DNA of 64,000 bases, taken from positions 372,001 through 436,000 of the forward strand of contig NZ_WJIE01000004.1 of the NCBI RefSeq assembly GCF_009649845.1, written 5' to 3'. Both the position numbers and the translations under genes were made by a program. This DNA comes from Polyangium spumosum. Lineage in GTDB: Bacteria; Myxococcota_A; Polyangia; Polyangiales; Polyangiaceae. The notes under the pieces were generated by a model. It was given only the letters and a program-made list of their open reading frames with translations. It searched no databases and had not been told where the DNA came from. Shown one piece after another: positions 44,289 to 52,615 of this stretch (its first letter is position 1; each line of letters starts with the position of its first letter).

Positions 44289-45050
44289 TCAGAGCTTCTC
44301 GAGCGCGACGATCCAGAAGCCGCCGAGGTGGCGGAGCGGCGAGTCGCAGAGCGCGCGCTCGGCGCGGACGAGGGCGCCGCGGACGAGGGGCACGCGCATC
44401 ACGGCGGCCGCGGGCGTGACGATGCGGACGCCACGCGAGGCGCGGACGCGGACGCCGGCAGGGTAGAGGCGGCTCGCGTTCCAGGGGCTCACGAAGCGGG
44501 TGTAGACGGCGTCTTCCTTCGTGCGCGTGCTGATCGCGCCGGCCGGGAGGAAGCGCTTCACGAGGCCACGCAGGCTGACGGGGTTGTAGAGCTCGGCGAG
44601 GACGGTGCCGCCCGGACGAACCACGCGGACCATCTCGGCGATCGCGCGCTCCATCTCGCGGACGTGCGGCAGCACCTTGAAGGCGCAGGCGACGTCGAAG
44701 CTCGCGTCGGGGAAGGGGAGGTCGGTCGCGCTGCCGACGGTGACGTCGAGGCCACGCGCGCGCGCCTTTTCGAGCATGCCGGGCGAGAGGTCGACGCCAC
44801 GCGCCGTCTTCGCGAACTGCGCGATGCGCCGGAGCAAGAGCCCCGTGCCGCAGCCGACCTCGAGCACGTCGCGGCCCTCGGCGAAGCGGCGCAGGAAGGT
44901 GATCTCGAGGTCGTCGACGAGGTCGTGGTAGCCGGAGGTGTCGCGGCCGTCGCGCTTGTCCTCGTACCGCTCGGCGAACTCGTCGTAGTACGCGCGCGTC
45001 GCTTGGAGGTGGTCACCTTCGGGGAGCGTTTCTTGAGGCGCGCCGTTCAT
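44289..45050 (-). CDS. class I SAM-dependent methyltransferase
   Basis: The 253-residue enzyme starts at ATG 45050 (MNGAPQETLPEG). SAM-binding motif I is VLEVGCGTGLLL, motif II-like region ARGVDLSPGMLEKARARG, motif III CAFKVLPHVREMERAI and VVRPGGTVLAELYNP. This is the Methyltransf_11/UbiE-like group. The substrate cannot be read from sequence. It is divergent from the DUF1285 gene and sits between unrelated genes, so context does not help. It is probably cytosolic. Confidence 0.85.
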   Translation of the reverse strand: MNGAPQETLPEGDHLQATRAYYDEFAERYEDKRDGRDTSGYHDLVDDLEITFLRRFAEGRDVLEVGCGTGLLLRRIAQFAKTARGVDLSPGMLEKARARGLDVTVGSATDLPFPDASFDVACAFKVLPHVREMERAIAEMVRVVRPGGTVLAELYNPVSLRGLVKRFLPAGAISTRTKEDAVYTRFVSPWNASRLYPAGVRVRASRGVRIVTPAAAVMRVPLVRGALVRAERALCDSPLRHLGGFWIVALEKL

Positions 45051-45177
45051 CGGGGCGGGTTGTAGCCCAAGGCGAGGGTGATGGCAGCCCCTGCGCGCTC
45101 GGCAGGGCGTGACGTCGCAGCTCGCCGGCCCTATGAATCGGTTGCTGCCCGAGCGGGCGGCCGGACAGGAGGCGACC

Positions 45178-45678
45178 ATGAAGCCCGGCGATCATCCCGA
45201 CTTCTTCAAGCTCGCGCCCCCGCCGGGCACGTCGCGCGAGAGCACGATCGTGCTCGATCGCGAGGGTCGCTTCTGGCACGACGGCGCGCGCGTGGATCAC
45301 CCCGCGCTCGAAGAGGCGCTGCACCGTTGGATCACGCGGCACCCCGAGGACGGGCGGCTCATCCTGACGAACGGCTACGACTGGTGTTATTTCCGCGCCG
45401 AGGTGACGCCGTTCGTCGTGCGCGGCGTTCGTGTCGAGGACGAGGGGCAGAGGGCGTCGCTCGTGCTCTCGGACGGCACGGAGGAGCTGCTCGATCCACG
45501 CGTGCTCTCAGTGTCGAGCGAGGGCGTGGTGTTCGCGCGGGTGAAGGCGGGCGCGGAGGACGCGGTGTTCACGCGGCACGCGCAGGCCGGCCTCGCGCCG
45601 CTGCTCGTCTCGGGGGAGCCTCCCGTGGTGCGCGTGGGCGACGTCGCGGCGGAGCTGAAGGAGCGCGCGGCTCAGTAG
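45178..45678 (+). CDS. DUF1285 family protein
   Basis: The 166-residue soluble protein starts at ATG 45178; AGGAGG at 45167-45172 with a 5-nt spacer decides this over an earlier in-frame ATG at 45133. The sequence follows DUF1285: STIVLDREGRFWHDGARVDH, LEEALHRWITRHPEDGRLIL, YDWCYFRAEVTPFVVRGV and a beta-rich end. The family fold is known but not its function. The gene ends inside the last bases of the tamB-like gene: the two convergent reading frames overlap by 7 nt. Confidence 0.8.
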   Translation: MKPGDHPDFFKLAPPPGTSRESTIVLDREGRFWHDGARVDHPALEEALHRWITRHPEDGRLILTNGYDWCYFRAEVTPFVVRGVRVEDEGQRASLVLSDGTEELLDPRVLSVSSEGVVFARVKAGAEDAVFTRHAQAGLAPLLVSGEPPVVRVGDVAAELKERAAQ

Positions 45679-48600
45679 CGGTATTGCCAGAACAGATCGA
45701 GGCCCGAGCTCGGCTGCTGGTTGATCCCTCCGAACCCGAACGATCCGCGCAGCATCCAGTTGCGCCGGAAGCGCCAGTCGAGGTTCAGCTCCGTGCGGTT
45801 CTCCGTGCCCTCCGCCGCGCCTGCCGGGGTCTGGATGCCCTGGAGGCGGCTCGAGGGGGAACCTTCGTAACTCGCCTGCGCGGTCACGGTGTCGCCGAGC
45901 TCGTAGATCACGGTCGTGCGTAGCCTCCCGGCCTCGGTCGTCCCGACACGCGTGGACAGGCCACGGAGCGGCGCGATCTGCGAGAGGATCGCGTTGATCT
46001 GCTGCGAGGCGATCTCGCCGCCGACGACGCCGGCCGCCCTCTCCGCCGCGCCCGGCGAGCCCTCCGTCGAGGCCGTCTGCGACTGCGTGTCGGACTGGGA
46101 CTCGGGCGTCTCGCCCATGAGGATCATCGACAGGATCGACTGCTGCGACATCGGCGGGCTCGACCGGAAGCGCAGCTTCTGCTCGGTGATCGGCTTCAGA
46201 TCGCCCACGTAGTCGACGAAGACGCGCGTGCCGTTGGGCGCGTCCCAGCGCGCGGTCACGTTCACGTAGGGGTTGCCCGCTTCCTCGGGCCGCAGGCGCA
46301 GGAGGCCTCGCTCGATCTCGAACTTTTTGCCCACGATCTCGAACGTGCCGCGGTTGATCTCGACGTCGCCCGAGAGCCGCGTCTCGTCGGTGAGCGCGAC
46401 GCGCGGTGGAGGGCTCCCGCCCGTGAGCTCCAGATCCGCGCCCATGCCCTCGATCTCGATGTCGCCGAGCTCGAACGTGACCACGTACGAGAGGGCGTCC
46501 TTGGGGCGCTCCTCCTTCGGCGGGCCGAGCGGGTGCGAGACGTCGACGTCGGCGTGTGGATCGAGCGACTGCACCGCGCGCGAGCTCGAAGCGGGCAGGG
46601 CGAGGTGGAGCTCCGGCACGCGCACCGTGAGCGACACCTCGCGCCCTTCCTTCGCCGCGGCGAGCTCGATCCGCCCGTGCGCTTGCCCGAGCGGCACGCC
46701 TTCGAACGTGACCGGAAGCTCCTCGTCGTCGTCGATGCGCAGCTCGCCGCGCGCCGTCTGGAAGGCGAGCCCCTGCATCTGCACGACGGCAGAACCCTCC
46801 ACCGCGCCGGAGATGCCCTCGGCGCGGATGTCGTCGAAGCGCAGCTCGCCGCTCTCGGTCGTGCGGATCGAGACGCGCGCGTTCTTGAACTCCTGGCCGA
46901 TCTGCGGGACGTGGAAGACGCCGCCCCGCACCTCCATGTTCGCGTCGATGCGCCCCTCGTCCTCGCCGAAGCGGTGCAGGCCGAGGCGCAGGTCGCCGTC
47001 GAGCGTGCCGTCGAGCCGCGAGAGGGTGCCGGAGACGAGCGGGGTCAAACTCGCGAGGCGGAACCTGGTCGCCTTCACGAGCAGGTCCGCAGGTCGCGTG
47101 TCGTCGATCTGCGGGAGGAACCCTTGCCAGTCGATGCCCGCGTACCCCGTCGCGTCGATGCGCCCTCCGCCCCGACCGACGAGCGCGAGCTGCGCGACGC
47201 CACGCGCCGGCTTCCCCGGGCCGCCGGGGCTCCCGATCGAGAGCTCGAGCGCGGCGCGATCGAAGGACGATTGGCTGCCGAGCGCGAGGCCCGACACCTC
47301 GATCCGCGCCGCGGCTTCGGGCTCGTCGCCGCGCTGATCGAAGCGCATCACGCCGCTCACGCGGCCGGCGACGTCCCGGTCCGCGAAGAACGGGATGAGC
47401 TCGAGCGGCAGCTCCCGCAGCGTCGCGCGCACGTTGCCGCGCGGCGGGATGGATCGACCCTCGCGCAGCGCGTTCAGATCCGCGTCGGCCTGCCCCTCGA
47501 CCAGCGCGAGCTCGCGCGTGCCCTTGCGGACGGCCGCGCGTAGCCTCGCCTTGCCCGCGTCGTACGTCGCGGTCGCGTCCACGTCGACCGGCAGCGCCCA
47601 CGGGCTCGGCTCGACCGTCGACGCGTCGTGCCTGAGCCGGTAGCCACGCGCATGCACGCGCAGCGCCGGATCACCGAGGCTGCCGCTCGCCGTGGCCGAG
47701 AGCGCGACCTCGCCGGCGAGCGGCGGGAGCACGTCCCGCAGGGCCGAGGGCAAGGTCCGGAACGAGCGCACGGTTCGCCGCGGGATCGCGAACTCCGCCG
47801 TCCCCCGTGACGCGAGCAGCGAGGCGCGTCGCTTCTTCGGCTCGTCGACGAGCGTCGGCAGATCGAGGTTCACGTGCACGCCGAGCTCCGCGATGGTCGA
47901 TCGGTCGAGCAGCGAGAGCGTGACGTCCGTCGCGCCCGTCGCGCCGTTCAGCGAGCCCGAGAGCGCGACGTCCATCCGGCGGGACTCCCACGCCGGTTTG
48001 TCCTCGCCGAACGCGACCGGCCCCGCGACCACGAGGTCGCGCGTGCGCACGTCGAGGTCGCGTACCGAGACGAACCGTTGCCCGTCGGGCCGCTCGATCG
48101 AGAAGCTCGTGCCGAGGCGGCCCGAGACCTCGCCGAGGACGAGCGCGACGGGCAGGCGGGCCGCGATGCACCGCAGATCCCAGTCGGGCGCGTCCACGCG
48201 CGCCGAGCCCGTGAGCCGCGTCCACGTCGTCGGATCCAGGAGCGGCCCGCGCAGATCACCCTCGGCGCCGGAGATCCGCACCTCGGCGATCGATCCGTTG
48301 CACGCATCCTCCGCGCCCGTGTCGTCGCGATCGACCAGCCGGAGCGTGCCATCCATCGCCGCGCGCGCGCCGTCGAACGTCGCCACGATCGAGCCGGACG
48401 CCCCCGTGACGGGCAGACCTCCCGCCGAGAACGTCCCGTCCTCGACCATCACGTGTACGTGCCCCTTGCGCCCGTCCCTCGTGCGCGCGAGCGCGATGTC
48501 CACGTCCGCGAGGCCCTTCAAACGTCGATCGAGATCGAGCAACCGGCCGATCCGCGCGAGGTCCACGTCTCTCCCTGCGAGGTTGCCCGTGAGCTCGCGA

Positions 48601-50561
48601 CCGTCGACCGCGAGGGTCCCGCCGAGCGATCCGAGCCCCGACCCCTCGGCCCGGAGCCCCTCGATCGCGAGCCCTCCGCCTCGCACCACGATGCGCTTCG
48701 CCTTGCCCTCGATCCGCTCGCCCTCGCGCGTCAGCCGCAGCGCCACCTCGCGCGCGCTCTTCTCCTTCGGCTCGATTTGCGCCGACGCTTCGAGCTCCCC
48801 CACGTCGCCGCCTTCGAGCCGCGCTTGCACCTTCGGCGCCGTCACGGGCCCGCTCACGCGCGCCGTCACCCGGTCCGCGCCGCGCCCTGCCGCGACGAGC
48901 CCTTCCCCTTCGAGCGAGGCCTCGACGTCCAGCCGATCGAACGGCCCGCGGATGCGACCCTCCACGCGGCCTCGCTCGAGCGAGACGCCGCCCTTCGCTT
49001 CGAGGTCGTGCACCGAGCCGAAGGCACGCGCGTCGATCGTCCCCTCGCTGATCGCGCCTCGCACGTGCACGCGCGCGCTGCCCGTCGCCGGACCTCGGAG
49101 CCGCGGCGCCGACGCGAGCGACGCGACGTACGTCTCCGCCTCGAAACGCACGGCGCCGCCCGGGCTCACCACGAACGAACCGGAGACCGGCGCGCCCGGC
49201 TCGTGCAAGGTCACGCGACCCTCGAGCTCGCCGTGATCGAAGACCAGGTGCACGTCGGCCGCCGGCACCGCTTGCGCCTCCACGACCATCGGCTCGGTCC
49301 GCGCGTCGGCCACGATCCGCAGCGCCGGGTTCGTGTCGAGCAGGAGCCGCGCGCCGAGGTCCACGTTCGCCGCGGGCAAACCCTCCACGAACATGCGTGG
49401 ATCGAGATCGTCCGCGGTCACGTCGAGCGCGAGCCGTGCGCCCTGCGTCACGTCGAGCTCACCTTCGAGCTCGAGCGAGCCCGGCGCGCCTTCCTTCGGC
49501 GAGACCTCGAGCCGCCCCTCCACCTCGAACGACGGGATGTCTCCTTCGAGCGAGAGCCTCGCGGAGACGCGCTCGCGCACGGGCAAACCCGGCACGAGCT
49601 TGCGGAGATCCTCGGGCTCGGCGCGCGGCAGCTCGATCGCCGCCGTGACCCGCGTATCGTCGAGCTTCGCGCGCGCGAGCACCTCGACGGGCCCCGCGCT
49701 CCCCGCGAAGCTGCTCCACATCCGCGCCACGCTCGGCGGGGCCTTCGCCTCGGGCGCCGCGCTCGTCGGGTCCGTGGCGGGCGGCGTCTCGACGTGCAGG
49801 TGATACTCGAGCAAACCCGCGAGCTGCACGTGGGCGAGCCCGCGCTCGCGGATGCCCGTCGGCTCCACGTCCACGGACACGCCCCGCGGGCCGACGTGCA
49901 CCGCGCCGATCAAGCGCGTCACGTCCGCGTCGATCACGCGCGGCGGCGCGACCTGCCCGCGCACGCGCGCGTGACCGATCTCGATGCGATCGAGCGAGAT
50001 GCTCGTCGGCCGCTCGGCCGCGACCTTTGCTCCGGGTTTTCTGGGTTTCTTCGGCTTCTTCGGCTTCGGCTTCGGCTGGAAGGCCGTGGTGATCCCGAGC
50101 CGCTGATCGGGCCCGCGGTCGAGCACGATCTCGGCCTCCTCGATGCGGATGTGCGGGAAGGCGAGCTTGCGCTCGCCTTTGCCGAAGAGCGACGCGCGGG
50201 CGAACGGGACGAGGTCGAAGCTGCCGCGAATGCCCTTCGCGTGGATGACCTCCCGGCCGTGGGGATCGAGCGTGACGGCGGAGCGGATCTCCACCTCGTC
50301 GAGCGCGAGGTGATCGATCTCGGAGATGACGATCTTGCCTTCGAAGAGCGAGCCGAGCGCCTGGTTGGCGACGTCGCGCGCGAGGCGGCGGAAGGGCGCG
50401 GTGTCGAGGTGCAGGCCCACGGCGAGGACCGCGGATCCCGTGAACACCGTGCAGAGCCCGATCGTGGCCGCCGCCGCCCTGAGCGCGCGGCGCGCCCGTC
50501 CCGGTCGCCGCGGCGCGGCTTTCTCCGGGGAATCGCGATCGGCTGGCGCGCTCGGGGCCAC
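45672..50561 (-). CDS. tamB: TamB-like translocation and assembly module protein
   Basis: The 1629-residue protein has a single N-terminal membrane helix (AAATIGLCTVFTGSAVLAV), then a long stretch of short beta strands rich in Gly/Glu/Arg, as expected of the periplasmic beta-taco bridge that moves phospholipids or assists outer-membrane protein assembly. The C-terminal 350 residues carry the conserved TamB/DUF490 region (GVFHVPQIGQEFKNARVSI, FEIVGKKFEIERGLLRLRP) and end in aromatic DLFWQYRY. The length is in the AsmA/TamB range. A partner TamA/BamA gene is not in the window. It is divergent from nothing close and convergent with DUF1285. Confidence 0.85.
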   Translation of the reverse strand: MAPSAPADRDSPEKAAPRRPGRARRALRAAAATIGLCTVFTGSAVLAVGLHLDTAPFRRLARDVANQALGSLFEGKIVISEIDHLALDEVEIRSAVTLDPHGREVIHAKGIRGSFDLVPFARASLFGKGERKLAFPHIRIEEAEIVLDRGPDQRLGITTAFQPKPKPKKPKKPRKPGAKVAAERPTSISLDRIEIGHARVRGQVAPPRVIDADVTRLIGAVHVGPRGVSVDVEPTGIRERGLAHVQLAGLLEYHLHVETPPATDPTSAAPEAKAPPSVARMWSSFAGSAGPVEVLARAKLDDTRVTAAIELPRAEPEDLRKLVPGLPVRERVSARLSLEGDIPSFEVEGRLEVSPKEGAPGSLELEGELDVTQGARLALDVTADDLDPRMFVEGLPAANVDLGARLLLDTNPALRIVADARTEPMVVEAQAVPAADVHLVFDHGELEGRVTLHEPGAPVSGSFVVSPGGAVRFEAETYVASLASAPRLRGPATGSARVHVRGAISEGTIDARAFGSVHDLEAKGGVSLERGRVEGRIRGPFDRLDVEASLEGEGLVAAGRGADRVTARVSGPVTAPKVQARLEGGDVGELEASAQIEPKEKSAREVALRLTREGERIEGKAKRIVVRGGGLAIEGLRAEGSGLGSLGGTLAVDGRELTGNLAGRDVDLARIGRLLDLDRRLKGLADVDIALARTRDGRKGHVHVMVEDGTFSAGGLPVTGASGSIVATFDGARAAMDGTLRLVDRDDTGAEDACNGSIAEVRISGAEGDLRGPLLDPTTWTRLTGSARVDAPDWDLRCIAARLPVALVLGEVSGRLGTSFSIERPDGQRFVSVRDLDVRTRDLVVAGPVAFGEDKPAWESRRMDVALSGSLNGATGATDVTLSLLDRSTIAELGVHVNLDLPTLVDEPKKRRASLLASRGTAEFAIPRRTVRSFRTLPSALRDVLPPLAGEVALSATASGSLGDPALRVHARGYRLRHDASTVEPSPWALPVDVDATATYDAGKARLRAAVRKGTRELALVEGQADADLNALREGRSIPPRGNVRATLRELPLELIPFFADRDVAGRVSGVMRFDQRGDEPEAAARIEVSGLALGSQSSFDRAALELSIGSPGGPGKPARGVAQLALVGRGGGRIDATGYAGIDWQGFLPQIDDTRPADLLVKATRFRLASLTPLVSGTLSRLDGTLDGDLRLGLHRFGEDEGRIDANMEVRGGVFHVPQIGQEFKNARVSIRTTESGELRFDDIRAEGISGAVEGSAVVQMQGLAFQTARGELRIDDDEELPVTFEGVPLGQAHGRIELAAAKEGREVSLTVRVPELHLALPASSSRAVQSLDPHADVDVSHPLGPPKEERPKDALSYVVTFELGDIEIEGMGADLELTGGSPPPRVALTDETRLSGDVEINRGTFEIVGKKFEIERGLLRLRPEEAGNPYVNVTARWDAPNGTRVFVDYVGDLKPITEQKLRFRSSPPMSQQSILSMILMGETPESQSDTQSQTASTEGSPGAAERAAGVVGGEIASQQINAILSQIAPLRGLSTRVGTTEAGRLRTTVIYELGDTVTAQASYEGSPSSRLQGIQTPAGAAEGTENRTELNLDWRFRRNWMLRGSFGFGGINQQPSSGLDLFWQYRY

Positions 50562-50675
50562 GCCTGCAGCATAACAAATCGCCGCCGCATGGCCCGGGCT
50601 CCGCGCCCCATCGTTTCGTGCTTTCTTTCGAGGAGGGGCGGAAGTTCCCGGAGAATCACGCTCCGCCCGCGTCGT

Positions 50676-51812
50676 TCATTCGCAGAGGCTCGGCAGGGCT
50701 TCGGCCTCGGCGAGCAGCTCCGTGTAGCTCTCGATCCGGCGACCGCCGTGCGCCGCATCGGTGAACTCGATGAACACGCGCCGCTCGGCGGGCTCGACCA
50801 TCGCGCTGAAATACGCCGCGGCGTCCGTGTCCGTATTGCCGAAGGCGTAGGCGGGGACCATCCCTTTTTGCGCGAGCATCGAGAGCTCCCCCGTCTTGTA
50901 CGTCGAAGCTTCGCTCCCGAGCGCGCCCGACTTCGTCAGCGTCGTGTGCACGATCCCGTGCGGAAAGCCGTTTTGATCCAGGAACGCCCGCGTCCGCGCC
51001 CCCAGCCATTCAGGCCGCGCGGTCATGTAAAACGGGTGATACCCCTTCGAGACGAGCACATCGAAGAGCTTCGCCGCGTCCTTTCGCACCTCGGGCAGCT
51101 CCCCTTGCGCGAGCGCGACGAACTCCTCCGTCTCGTACGTCGTGAGCGTCCCGTCGATGTCGCTCACGAACACGGGCGTCCCTTCCGGCACCACCTCGAG
51201 GAAGAGGTCCGTCGTCGAGAGGTCGCCCTTGACAACCAGATGAACCCTGTGCCTGCCGAGCCCCAGCGCCTTGTCCGGCGGGATCTGGAAGTAGATGCGC
51301 CCTCCCGTGTCCTCCACGCCCTCGATCGTCGCGTGCTCGCCGTCCTCGGTCGTCGTCGCCGTCCCGAGGTGCTCCCACGTGCCTCCGCAGTCGCGGTTCA
51401 CGTAGACGTCGACGAACTCGCCCTTGATGTCGTCGTCGAGCGTCCCGTACGAGAACTTCGCCAGGATCCACTGCGGATCGCCCGGGTTCAGGAAGAGATC
51501 GCGGCCGCGGTGGTTCGGGTCGCCGATCGGCGGGAGGATCGAGTTCCAGTCGATCGCGATCCCCGGCGGCGGAGGAGGCGCGTCGCAAGCCGGGATCGGC
51601 GTGCACCACGCCCCCGGCACCTGGGCCGATCCTCCGCCGCCCGCCTCGCCTCCGCCCGCGCCCGCGCCCGCGCCGCCCGCGCCCCCGGACGCGCCGGCGC
51701 CCGTCGTCGCGCCCGGCGTCACCGACGTGTCGGCGCCGCTGCCCGAGCCACATGCGGCCATGCCCACGATCCCCGCCACAAAGAAAGCGAACGTTCCACG
51801 CATGGCGCTCAT
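50676..51812 (-). CDS. lipoprotein with HAD-like LNS2 (lipin-type) phosphatase domain
   Basis: The 378-residue product has a signal peptide and lipobox MAAC, then a Gly/Ala-rich linker (GAGGGEAGGGGSAQVPG). A middle beta-rich region follows (DGEHATIEGVEDTGGRIYF). The last 170 residues match the LNS2/lipin C-terminal HAD domain: VFVSDIDGTLTTYETEEFV with the catalytic DxDGT near residue 217, GYHPFYMTARPEWLGARTRA and AYAFGNTDTDAAAYF with later Asp residues. Lipins are Mg-dependent phosphatidate phosphatases; activity here on a lipid or phosphoprotein at the envelope is inference. Eukaryote-like domains of this kind are unusual in bacteria. Confidence 0.8.
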   Translation of the reverse strand: MSAMRGTFAFFVAGIVGMAACGSGSGADTSVTPGATTGAGASGGAGGAGAGAGGGEAGGGGSAQVPGAWCTPIPACDAPPPPPGIAIDWNSILPPIGDPNHRGRDLFLNPGDPQWILAKFSYGTLDDDIKGEFVDVYVNRDCGGTWEHLGTATTTEDGEHATIEGVEDTGGRIYFQIPPDKALGLGRHRVHLVVKGDLSTTDLFLEVVPEGTPVFVSDIDGTLTTYETEEFVALAQGELPEVRKDAAKLFDVLVSKGYHPFYMTARPEWLGARTRAFLDQNGFPHGIVHTTLTKSGALGSEASTYKTGELSMLAQKGMVPAYAFGNTDTDAAAYFSAMVEPAERRVFIEFTDAAHGGRRIESYTELLAEAEALPSLCE

Positions 51813-51940
51813 TGTGGCCCCGATCGAGCCGCAGAAACAGCGCTTCGACGCGCTGCGTCCTTCGCCTCCGCGCGGGCTACACGGGCGTTTACGCCCCTTG
51901 CGCGAGAGAGCGCACCTCTGCGAAGGTTCTAGCCCCCCGT

Positions 51941-52600
51941 ATGCCCAAGCCTGATCCCCGCGTCCTCGCTCGCACCGCTGGCAACTACCTCAAAGAGCAC
52001 CCCGAGGAGATCGTCCGCGCTCTGCGCAGCGCCCTCGGCCTGCGCGCCTCCATCCCCATGGATGCCTTGCGTTACCTCGCGCGCGAGTTCGTTCCGGACA
52101 CCAAAAAAGCGCCGAAGGACATCGTCATCGAGGCGGCGCCGCCCGGCGTCCGCGTCGCCGCGACCGTCGACGCGATGGGCACGCCGCTGCGCGCCTCGCT
52201 CGTCCTTCACATCGAGGAGATCAACATCTCCCTCGACGAGATACGCGTCGGGGTCCGCATCGAGGGCCTCACCTTGACCGTGCTCGGCGAGTCGAGCTCG
52301 CCCCTCGCCGGACTCCTGAAGTCCGGCGCGCTCGATCTCTCGAAGCCCGGCAACCTCGTCGCCTTCATGCCCAAGCGCCCGCCCATGCTGGTCGAGGCCA
52401 AGGACGATCGCCTCACGCTCGATCTCATGAAGGTGCCCAAGATCGCGGAAAACCCGAAGGTTCGTCGTTACCTGCCGATCGTCCTGCCCGTCGCCTCCGT
52501 TCGCGCGATCCGTACCAAGGACGATCACCTCGACGTGCACCTCAAGGCGAGCCTCGGCGGTATCCCGCAAGCGATCGCTGCAGCGCGGCAACCGGTTTGA
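51941..52600 (+). CDS. unrecognised protein preceding a kinase
   Basis: The 219-residue product begins at ATG 51941 (MPKPDPRVLARTAGNYLKEH). It is predicted soluble, with an N-terminal helix and a C-terminal alternating strand region (VVLHIEEINISLDEIRVGV-like pattern, EGLTLTVLGESSSPLAGLL). I know no family. It is 15 bp upstream of the kinase gene at 52616 and on the same strand, so the two are probably one transcript, and the protein may be a partner or substrate of that kinase. This is inference from position. Confidence 0.65.
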   Translation: MPKPDPRVLARTAGNYLKEHPEEIVRALRSALGLRASIPMDALRYLAREFVPDTKKAPKDIVIEAAPPGVRVAATVDAMGTPLRASLVLHIEEINISLDEIRVGVRIEGLTLTVLGESSSPLAGLLKSGALDLSKPGNLVAFMPKRPPMLVEAKDDRLTLDLMKVPKIAENPKVRRYLPIVLPVASVRAIRTKDDHLDVHLKASLGGIPQAIAAARQPV

Positions 52601-52615
52601 TACACTGACCCGCGA

